Shown one piece after another: positions 1-5,338 of a stretch of DNA of 5,338 nt. This DNA comes from Muribaculaceae bacterium (GTDB taxonomy: Bacteria; Bacteroidota; Bacteroidia; Bacteroidales; Muribaculaceae), in the NCBI GenBank assembly GCA_029060585.1, contig JAIDTS010000086.1, forward strand, positions 1 to 5,338, read 5' to 3'. Numbering within the stretch: the stretch's first letter is position 1; each line of letters opens with the position of its first letter. Below the pieces are notes generated by a model, which was given only the letters and a program-made list of their open reading frames with translations, searched no databases and was not told the origin of the DNA. The translations under genes were made by a program, and so were the position numbers.

Positions 1-1349
1 GTCCAGAATGGGGAGTTCTGAAGGTTGACTCCTGAAATCTTAAGGTCGTTGCATCCCCAGAGGAACACGAGGCGTGGACGATGGGCCTCGAGATTGGTCC
101 ATTTGCGCTTTGCCTCCACAGCGCGGTCGCGGTTTGTCCAGAAGTCCATCCAGTATTTGTAGCCGTTTCCATCAATTGTGCCTTCACCTGTAATCTCAAA
201 GCCTTTCACGAAATAGGCATTAATGAGGGCCGCGTAATAATAGATGCTCTTACCTTCCATTCGAGACGGAATCAACGGAAAATTTTCGATATCGTCTGAT
301 CCCTTAATCTTCGCACCCTTTTCAAGATGCAGACGTGTGCCCGGTTTGAAGAAAAGCGCACCTGTCAGATAAGTTCCAGCCGGGAAGATAATCCGTCCAC
401 CGCCGTTTGCCTCAGCGATATCGATTATGTTCTGAATAGCCTCGGTCTGGAGCTTTGTGCTGTCGTTGGCATAAACCGCAAGATCAGTCACGACATATTC
501 CATCTCCCTTGCGTTGTCTTTGGGGATGATGTAAGCGGCGAGCTCAGGAACTCTCGCGGCAAGCGAATCGGCGGCTAGTCGAGCCAGAACTGTAGCACCA
601 TAGATGTTAAGGTGAGTATTGTCGATCTTTCCCTTGGGGCAGAAACTGTATTTGCCTGCAGGAATGTGCATGAACAGAGCCTTTGATTTCTCGGTTCCAA
701 GATACTGCACCAAGTTATGAGTAGATGCGTTGAAGTCGATGAAAGTGGCTTTCTGCTTTTTTGCCACGTTGCGTGGACTCTCCAGATACGCACCGTGAGT
801 GTCTACAAGACGTGAGCCTTCCTCCTTCGGGTCTACATTTGTCGGACCAGCCTCATGATCGCTGACATCCTTGGTGTTGTCAACAGCTTCACTTGGGAAA
901 TTCCGGCGAACTATGGAATTCATAAGGATAGGGGTCGCTCCTTTTTTCCTGACATCCTTCACCATCTTGGTGAGGTTTGCATCGAACGTTGAACCTGGGG
1001 CGGAATAGCGGTCAGCGCTCTTTATCTTCTCGTCGTTGTGTCCGAACTGAATGATGACGTAATCGCCTTTTTTGACTCCGGCCATCATTGAGTCCCAGCG
1101 TCCGCTGTCGATGCAGCTCTTTGAGCTCTGTCCGTTTTTAGCGTGGTTGCTGACTTTTACAGGTCCTTTAAGCATCATGGGAAGCATCTGGCCCCATCCA
1201 CGTTCCTGTTTCTCGTCATCAATTGGCTTATCGGCCATAGTCGAGTCGCCGGCCATCCATATTGTAATGGTGTCGGCGGGCTCCTGTGCGAGTGCTCGCG
1301 CAGGCAGCATTGCTGCCAACGCGAGCATCAATATAGATAGTTTCTTCAT
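1..1349 (-). CDS. Secreted rhamnogalacturonan acetylesterase (SGNH/CE12-like) fused to GH28 polygalacturonase, 3' end cut by window
   Basis: I translated this frame by hand from the ATG at 1349-1347. It stays open to base 1, giving 449 full codons and no stop, so the C-terminus lies outside the window. Residues 1-21 look like a Sec signal peptide (MKK, a hydrophobic core, ALA before Gln22) with no lipobox Cys, so export to the periplasm or beyond is likely. Residues about 28-265 form an SGNH esterase: block I AGDSTMA (Ser36), block II NHAKNGQS (Gly73), block III QFGHND (Asn105) and block V DNTHLN (Asp243, His246). These match rhamnogalacturonan acetylesterases, which remove acetyl groups from pectin. 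After a short linker (about 270-286), residues 287-450 match the start of a GH28 beta-helix: TEAIQ, GGGRIIFPAGTYLTGALFF, ITGEGTIDGNG and RPRLVFLWGCNDL. The GH28 catalytic aspartates would lie beyond the edge, so activity of that half cannot be judged. The start lies 25 bases after the transporter stop, suggesting cotranscription. The esterase call is firm; the exact substrate is inferred. Confidence 0.9.
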   Translation of the reverse strand, partial: MKKLSILMLALAAMLPARALAQEPADTITIWMAGDSTMADKPIDDEKQERGWGQMLPMMLKGPVKVSNHAKNGQSSKSCIDSGRWDSMMAGVKKGDYVIIQFGHNDEKIKSADRYSAPGSTFDANLTKMVKDVRKKGATPILMNSIVRRNFPSEAVDNTKDVSDHEAGPTNVDPKEEGSRLVDTHGAYLESPRNVAKKQKATFIDFNASTHNLVQYLGTEKSKALFMHIPAGKYSFCPKGKIDNTHLNIYGATVLARLAADSLAARVPELAAYIIPKDNAREMEYVVTDLAVYANDSTKLQTEAIQNIIDIAEANGGGRIIFPAGTYLTGALFFKPGTRLHLEKGAKIKGSDDIENFPLIPSRMEGKSIYYYAALINAYFVKGFEITGEGTIDGNGYKYWMDFWTNRDRAVEAKRKWTNLEAHRPRLVFLWGCNDLKISGVNLQNSPFW

Positions 1350-1374
1350 TTCTTGTTATAGCTGAATTCTAAGA

Positions 1375-2877
1375 TTATGCCACTTCTATCTTCTTGTAGC
1401 GTGGCACAAGCAGTTTCATGATGCACCAGCCTACAAGATAAGCTACTCCGCAGATGCAGAACACGATGAAATAGCCGGCCGGTTTACCTGTGAAGCTGAA
1501 GAGCGACATCTGGGTCTGGGCTGCGTAATCGAAAAGTATGCCAGACCCCTTATTGATGCAGAAAGATCCTATACCGCCGGCCATACCACCGATACCGATG
1601 ATTGTGGCGATGGTACTCTTCGGGAACATATCGCCTACAACGGAGTAGATGTTGGCGCTCCAAGACTGATGGGCGGCGCCTGCGATACCTATGATGATAA
1701 TAGGCATCCACTGCGATACTTCGGCAAGGGGCTGGGCGAAGAGTGCGAGAAGGGGGAAGAGAGCAAAGATGAACATCGCCTTCATGCGGGCGGAATATGG
1801 ATTCTCCTCGATTCCTTTTGCAGCCGCTCTGTTCATAAGTATAGTCGGAAGCTTACCGCCGTAGATCGACAGCATCGTGATAAGATAAAGCACAAATATC
1901 ATGAGCATACCGGTTCCGGAAGAAGTGGAGAGCTGGAAAACGTCAGTGATATACGCCGGGGTCCAGAAGAGGAAGAACCACCAAACACCGTCGGTCAGGA
2001 ACTTTCCGAAGAATACAGCCCATGTCTGAGGATACTTGAAGCACTGCCAGAAAGGAATGGTAGCAGTCTCGCTGTCTTCGATCTCTGCCTTTTCTCTCGC
2101 GGACTCATTTGGCGTATCGTTGTCCTGCTCGATATAGGCGAGCTCAGCCTCGTTGACACGTGGATTCTGAGCCGGTTCCTTATAAAGGAATACCCAGAAA
2201 CCCATCCAGACGAAACCGAGTGCACCGATTACGATGAACGCCATTTCCCAACCGTTACCCCAGCCGATAGACTGGAAGAATTTAGCGAGAGGGCCAATGC
2301 TGAACGGTGCGATGAGAGCGCCTACAGCCGAGCCGGCGTTGAAGATCGAAGTAGCGTAAGCACGGTCGCGCTTAGGGAAGTATTCTGCCGTAACCTTGAT
2401 GGCTGCCGGGAAGTTACCGGCCTCGCCAAGAGCTAGGATAGTGCGGGCAGCAAGGAAGAAATAGACGGAAACCGTAGAAATCATCAAGGCTAATTCGCCG
2501 GTTGCACCTAAAAGGTCATTAGCTTCGTGAAGGCCAAGAGTGTGCTCGGTAGCCCATCCGCAAGCTGCGTGAAGGCAAGCGCCGGCGCTCCAAACTCCGA
2601 TAGCCCAGAGGTAGCCTTTCTTAGTGCCCATCCAGTCGATGAAACGACCGGCAAGAAGATTTGCGATTGCATACACGATTGAGAAAACAGCTGTAATAGT
2701 GCCGTAGTCGGAATCGGTCCAGTGGAACTCCGGAGAGATGAATTCCTTCCAAGTCAGAGATAGCACCTGGCGGTCCATATAGTTGACCGTCGTGGCTAAG
2801 AACAGCAGCAGACAGATGGTCCAGCGGAAGTTGGTCATCTTCTGGTTGGCTGCCGCGAGTTTAGATATAGCTGCCAT
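1375..2877 (-). CDS. exuT: MFS hexuronate (galacturonate/glucuronate) transporter, ExuT type
   Basis: This complete 500-residue inner-membrane protein belongs to the anion:cation symporter branch of the major facilitator superfamily. That branch includes ExuT, which imports galacturonate and glucuronate with protons. Visible signatures are NYMDRQVLS at the end of helix 1 (residues 32-40), the MFS motif A variant GRFIDWMGTKKG (77-88), and LGEAGNFPAAIKVTAEYFP (150-168). About twelve hydrophobic segments can be traced, near 18-38, 58-77, 88-108, 132-150, 178-196, 212-232, 285-308, 320-340, 366-385, 390-410, 422-442 and 465-488. A polar, acidic central loop spans about 233-278. A stretch at about 107-130 between helices 3 and 4 makes it longer than E. 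coli ExuT. The ATG at 2877 follows the uxaC stop by 2 bases; Met14 is a possible alternative start, and both lie before helix 1. Position next to uxaC and uxaA supports hexuronate as substrate, though galactonate or a related sugar acid is not excluded. Confidence 0.88.
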   Translation of the reverse strand: MAAISKLAAANQKMTNFRWTICLLLFLATTVNYMDRQVLSLTWKEFISPEFHWTDSDYGTITAVFSIVYAIANLLAGRFIDWMGTKKGYLWAIGVWSAGACLHAACGWATEHTLGLHEANDLLGATGELALMISTVSVYFFLAARTILALGEAGNFPAAIKVTAEYFPKRDRAYATSIFNAGSAVGALIAPFSIGPLAKFFQSIGWGNGWEMAFIVIGALGFVWMGFWVFLYKEPAQNPRVNEAELAYIEQDNDTPNESAREKAEIEDSETATIPFWQCFKYPQTWAVFFGKFLTDGVWWFFLFWTPAYITDVFQLSTSSGTGMLMIFVLYLITMLSIYGGKLPTILMNRAAAKGIEENPYSARMKAMFIFALFPLLALFAQPLAEVSQWMPIIIIGIAGAAHQSWSANIYSVVGDMFPKSTIATIIGIGGMAGGIGSFCINKGSGILFDYAAQTQMSLFSFTGKPAGYFIVFCICGVAYLVGWCIMKLLVPRYKKIEVA

Positions 2878-2882
2878 TATCA
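2875..2882 (-). other. uxaC stop / transporter start junction
   Basis: On the minus strand the junction reads TGATAATG: the uxaC TGA, two bases, then the transporter ATG. No separate ribosome binding site fits between the genes, so the transporter is probably translated by ribosomes finishing uxaC. This would tie uptake and isomerisation levels together. Confidence 0.8.
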
Positions 2883-4295
2883 GAACTTGAAGTAGTTTTT
2901 AGCGTTATTGTAGCAAATGTCTTCAATCATCTGATTGACACGCTTCTCCTCATATCCTGTGTAGGGAATCTCACCGTTTTCGATGTCGGTGCCCACGAGG
3001 TTGCAGAGGGTGCGACGGAAGTATTCGTGGCGGGGATAGGAGAGGAACGATCGGCTGTCGGTCAGCATACCTACGAAGCGGCTGAGCAGACCGAGAAGTG
3101 AGAGTGCGTTCATCTGCTTCTGCATACCGTCCTTCTGATCGAGGAACCACCAGCCGGAACCAAGCTGTATCTTGCCGGCTACGCTGCCGTCCTGGAAGTT
3201 GCCCAGCATGGTAGCCATCACTTCGTTGGCACAAGGATTCAGGTTGTAGAGGATAGTCTTGGCAAGTTTGCCGCGGCTATTGAGCTTGTCGAGATACTTA
3301 GCACATTTTTTTGCCGTGTTGAATTCGCCGATGGAATCGAATCCTGTATCGGGACCAAGAAGCTTGAACATTTTGGAATTATTGTCACGGATAGCGCCGT
3401 AGTGGAACTGCTGTGTCCAACCGCTTTCGTAGTCCATCTCGCCGAAAACGATCATCATAGCGCTCTTGAACTTCTCCACCTCTTCGGGAGTAAGCGAACC
3501 TCCGTCCATAACCTTTGTGAACATAGCGTCGATTTCAGGCTGAGTGTAGTCTTCAGCGTAGAATTCCTCGATACCATGGTCTGAAAGTCGGCACCCCATT
3601 TCCTCGAAGAAATCGTGGCGCTTCTGAAGTGCGTCCACAAGGTCGCTGAAGGTGCGGATCTCCATACCGGCAGCCTCACCGAGCTTAGCGATGTATTCGC
3701 GGTATTCCTCAGGTTTGTCTACAGCCATAGCTTTATCGGGACGCCAGGTAGGAAGCATCTTAATCTCGAATCCGGAGTCTTTGACCTGCTTGTGGTATTC
3801 AAGCGAATCTGCGGGATCGTCGGTGGTGCAAACAGTCTCCACGTTGTAGCGGCGCATTAGACCGCGTGCCGTCATGTTGGGATCGTTGCGGAGTTTGTCG
3901 TTACACTCGTCAAAGATTTCCTTTGCGGTCTCCGGATTCAGGAGTTTGTCGATGCCGAATGCGGTCTTAAGCTCGAGGTGTGTCCAGTGGTAGAGAGGAT
4001 TGCGAAATGTATATGGTACAGTCTCTGCCCATTTCTGGAATTTCTCCCAGTCGGATGTGTCCTTGCCGGTACAGAAACGTTCGTCGACTCCATTGCTGCG
4101 CATAGCACGCCATTTATAGTGGTCGCCGCCGAGCCAAAGTTCGGTAATGGAGTTGAATTTGTGGTCGTCTGCCACCATCTTTGGAATCAGATGGCAGTGA
4201 TAGTCGATAATCGGCATTTTAGCCGCATGCTCGTGGTAGAGCTTCTGCGCAGTCTCGTTCTGCAGCAGAAAATTTTCGTCCATGAAGGGTTTCAT
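2880..4295 (-). CDS. uxaC: Uronate isomerase (glucuronate/galacturonate isomerase)
   Basis: This complete 471-residue cytoplasmic enzyme has the usual length of the UxaC family (E. coli protein about 470). UxaC belongs to the amidohydrolase superfamily and converts D-galacturonate to D-tagaturonate and D-glucuronate to D-fructuronate, the first intracellular step of hexuronate breakdown. Signatures seen are PIIDYHCHL (residues 28-36, with His33 and His35 as the expected metal ligands), RNPLYHWTHLEL (98-109), VCTTDDPADSLEYH (155-168), MLPTWRPDKAM (180-190), QQFHYGAIRDNN (295-306), LGSGWWFLDQ (378-387) and LTDSRSFLSYPRHEYFRR (411-428). The order and spacing match the family throughout and no key motif is missing. 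The ATG at 4295 gives MKPFMDENFLLQ, the N-terminus expected for Bacteroidales members; Met5 is a less likely alternative. The leader before the start is AT-rich without a clear Shine-Dalgarno motif. The TGA stop (2882-2880) sits 2 bases before the transporter start, indicating one transcript. Confidence 0.97.
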   Translation of the reverse strand: MKPFMDENFLLQNETAQKLYHEHAAKMPIIDYHCHLIPKMVADDHKFNSITELWLGGDHYKWRAMRSNGVDERFCTGKDTSDWEKFQKWAETVPYTFRNPLYHWTHLELKTAFGIDKLLNPETAKEIFDECNDKLRNDPNMTARGLMRRYNVETVCTTDDPADSLEYHKQVKDSGFEIKMLPTWRPDKAMAVDKPEEYREYIAKLGEAAGMEIRTFSDLVDALQKRHDFFEEMGCRLSDHGIEEFYAEDYTQPEIDAMFTKVMDGGSLTPEEVEKFKSAMMIVFGEMDYESGWTQQFHYGAIRDNNSKMFKLLGPDTGFDSIGEFNTAKKCAKYLDKLNSRGKLAKTILYNLNPCANEVMATMLGNFQDGSVAGKIQLGSGWWFLDQKDGMQKQMNALSLLGLLSRFVGMLTDSRSFLSYPRHEYFRRTLCNLVGTDIENGEIPYTGYEEKRVNQMIEDICYNNAKNYFKF

Positions 4296-4312
4296 ATGCT
4301 GTTAGTTTAATT

Positions 4313-4344
4313 AATTCATAATGCATAATTCATAATGCATAATT
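4313..4344. repeat. 14-base tandem repeat upstream of uxaC
   Basis: The unit AATTCATAATGCAT occurs twice without interruption or mismatch (4313-4326 and 4327-4340), followed by a partial third copy AATT (4341-4344). It ends 17 bases before the uxaC start codon, so it would lie in the untranslated leader of any transcript reaching uxaC. From memory, similar ATTCATAATGCATAATT strings recur between genes in many Bacteroidales genomes, so this is probably a dispersed intergenic simple repeat rather than a gene-specific control element. Confidence 0.85.
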
Positions 4345-4355
4345 GTCGGACGATT
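4341..4355. promoter_or_regulatory. Imperfect palindrome upstream of uxaC, possible operator
   Basis: AATTGTC-G-GACGATT is an inverted repeat with 6 of 7 arm positions matching around a central G (4348). It lies 46-60 bases upstream of the uxaC start and abuts the tandem repeat. Size and position fit an operator for a uronate-responsive repressor, but no regulator gene is in the window and I could not match it to a known consensus. No convincing Bacteroidetes promoter (TTTG about 19 bases before TAnnTTTG) was found in the whole gap. Confidence 0.25.
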
Positions 4356-4365
4356 GAATATCGTA

Positions 4366-4400
4366 CTAATGCAAAATGGATCATGATCTAATAAAAATGG
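4366..4400. repeat. Imperfect direct repeat with palindrome in uxaA-uxaC gap
   Basis: On the plus strand CTAATGCAAAATGG (4366-4379) and CTAATAAAAATGG (4388-4400) are near copies whose starts are 22 bases apart, close to two helical turns. Between and overlapping them lies the perfect 10-base palindrome GATCATGATC (4379-4388). The layout could suit a dimeric regulator, but the second copy also overlaps the possible terminator, and AT-rich DNA yields such matches by chance. Confidence 0.35.
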
Positions 4401-4418
4401 TTCAAATAAAGAGCCATT
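4390..4418 (-). terminator. Possible weak terminator after uxaA
   Basis: Reading the minus strand, AATGG (4418-4414) can pair with CCATT (4400-4396), with two further inner pairs (TC/GA) after a C-A mismatch and a loop of TTTATTT. The 3' arm runs straight into a T-rich tract (TTTTTATT). It starts 7 bases after the uxaA stop. The stem is short and poor in GC, so it may only lower readthrough into uxaC or do nothing. Confidence 0.3.
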
Positions 4419-4425
4419 GTAGAGT

Positions 4426-5338
4426 CTAAAGAGTGACACCGTTCTTGAAGATAGCGATCTCGTGAATCCCGGCCTTTTCGGAATTTACCTTACGTCCGCT
4501 TGCCACGTCGAGCACGAAGTCGGCGAATTTCTTGGCTACCTCCTTCATGTCGGCATCTTCGACGAGCACACCGGCGTTGAAGTCGATCCAGTCGGGTTTG
4601 CGGCGAGCGAGATTGCTGTTTGTCGATATCTTTGCAGTCGGCACGAAAGTGCCGAAGGGTGTGCCGCGTCCTGTAGTGAAAAGCACAATCTGGCAACCTG
4701 ATGCCGCGAGAGCGGTTGAGGCCACAAGGTCGTTGCCCGGCGCGGATAGGAGGTTAAGACCGTGGTTGTGGATTCGTTCTCCATAAGCAAGTACGCCCTT
4801 CACCTCGCTCTTGCCGCTCTTCTGAGTGCATCCGAGGGCTTTCTCCTCGAGAGTGGAAATGCCACCTGCCTTATTGCCGGGGGAGGGGTTCTCTCCTACA
4901 GGCTCACCATGGCTTAGGAAGTATTCCTTGAAATCGTTGATGAGAGTAATGGTCTGGCCGAGAAGTTTGTCGTCGGCGCAACGCTGCATAAGGATGGTTT
5001 CGGCGCCGAACATCTCAGGAACCTCGGTCAGGACGGTGGTGCCACCCTGGCAGTCACAGAGGAAATCTGAGAACTCGCCGAGAAGTGGATTGGCCGTGAT
5101 GCCCGAGAAGCCGTCGCTTCCACCGCACTTCAGGCCTATCTTGAGTTTTGAGGCCGGGAGGGTAGTGCGTTTGTCTTCCTTCGCCTTATTATAAAGGTCT
5201 CGGAGGATATTGAGGCCGTATTCCACTTCGTCACCTTCCACTTCCTGACATACCATAAACTTCACTCGGTCTTTATTGTATTCTCCACAGAATTCCTCGA
5301 ATACCTTGGGCTGATTGTTCTCGCAACCGAGTCCAACG
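4426..5338 (-). CDS. uxaA: Altronate dehydratase (altronate hydrolase), 5' end cut by window
   Basis: The frame ends with TAG at 4428-4426 and is open through the right edge, giving 303 visible codons of a family usually near 495 residues. The N-terminal SAF-like domain and part of the middle region are therefore outside. An in-frame GTG at 5265-5263 is not the start: 24 codons upstream of it in the window encode VGLGCENNQPKVFEEFCGEY, which contains the conserved GLGCE.N motif. Numbering from the first full codon (5337-5335), further signatures are GLKCGGSDGFSGITANPLLG (68-87), EVPEMFGAE (105-113), NPSPGNKAGG (150-159), ALGCTQKSGKS (167-177) and TTGRGTPFGTFVPTAKI (222-237). These identify the UxaA/GarD dehydratase family, metal-dependent enzymes that form 2-keto-3-deoxy sugar acids. 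The adjacent uxaC favours D-altronate over galactarate as substrate. Cys5, Cys71 and Cys170 lie in conserved motifs. The gene lies 130 bases upstream of uxaC on the same strand. Confidence 0.95.
   Translation of the reverse strand, partial: VGLGCENNQPKVFEEFCGEYNKDRVKFMVCQEVEGDEVEYGLNILRDLYNKAKEDKRTTLPASKLKIGLKCGGSDGFSGITANPLLGEFSDFLCDCQGGTTVLTEVPEMFGAETILMQRCADDKLLGQTITLINDFKEYFLSHGEPVGENPSPGNKAGGISTLEEKALGCTQKSGKSEVKGVLAYGERIHNHGLNLLSAPGNDLVASTALAASGCQIVLFTTGRGTPFGTFVPTAKISTNSNLARRKPDWIDFNAGVLVEDADMKEVAKKFADFVLDVASGRKVNSEKAGIHEIAIFKNGVTL

Noticed and set aside
81..1365. Short plus-strand and minus-strand frames (for example 81-299, 327-578, 575-793, 1072-1365)
   Set aside because: All overlap the long minus-strand esterase-GH28 frame, which carries consistent family motifs across its length. 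They show no motifs of their own.
1669..2436. Plus-strand open frame of 255 codons opposite the transporter gene
   Set aside because: It lies wholly antisense to a well-supported MFS gene, its translation is rich in charged residues without domain motifs, and its openness is explained by codon bias of the real gene.
3402..4310. Several plus-strand frames opposite uxaC (3402-3584, 3615-3860, 3978-4310)
   Set aside because: These are antisense shadows of uxaC without recognisable features or supported starts.
4313..4344. CRISPR-like array
   Set aside because: The two 14-base units are directly adjacent with no spacers, so this is a simple tandem repeat.
4326..4425. Bacteroidetes-type promoter in the uxaA-uxaC gap
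   Set aside because: TTTATTTG on the minus strand (near 4403-4410) is one base off TAnnTTTG, with only TTTA about 20 bases upstream, and it lies within the possible terminator hairpin. The later TTTTGC has no matching -7 box, so a promoter is not supported.
4426..5265. Altronate dehydratase starting at the GTG at 5265
   Set aside because: The same frame continues upstream to the window edge and encodes the conserved GLGCENNQ motif, so this GTG is an internal valine codon.

Overview
The window holds four same-strand genes (all on the minus strand, read right to left) that together form part of a pectin / D-galacturonate utilisation locus. The proteins resemble those of Bacteroidales (Bacteroides, Prevotella or Muribaculaceae type). 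The reasons are close recall similarity of the uronate isomerase and hexuronate transporter to Bacteroides proteins, leaders without a clear Shine-Dalgarno sequence, and a long esterase subtype typical of that group. Genus cannot be fixed from this sequence alone.

Layout in transcription order: (1) 5338-4426, most of the altronate dehydratase gene uxaA, whose 5' end lies beyond the right edge. (2) A 130-base intergenic region, 4425-4296, with a weak terminator-like hairpin, an imperfect direct repeat, two short palindromes and a 14-base tandem repeat. (3) 4295-2880, uronate isomerase uxaC, complete. (4) 2877-1375, an ExuT-type MFS hexuronate transporter, complete, starting 2 bases after the uxaC stop. 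(5) 1349-1, starting 25 bases after the transporter stop, a secreted protein that joins an SGNH rhamnogalacturonan acetylesterase (CE12-like) to the N-terminal part of a GH28 polygalacturonase. It stays open to the left edge, so its 3' end is missing.

How the genes fit together (inference from family knowledge): the exported fusion enzyme would deacetylate and cleave pectic backbone, the transporter would bring in galacturonate (or glucuronate), UxaC would isomerise it to tagaturonate (or fructuronate), and UxaA would dehydrate altronate to 2-keto-3-deoxygluconate. The reductase between the last two steps (UxaB) and the KDG kinase/aldolase are not in the window. No RNA gene, mobile element, CRISPR array or prophage signal was seen.

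I find no evidence for a wholly new system. The most notable items are the acetylesterase-GH28 fusion, the joining of secreted depolymerase and cytoplasmic catabolism in one tight gene run, and the structured uxaA-uxaC intergenic region.
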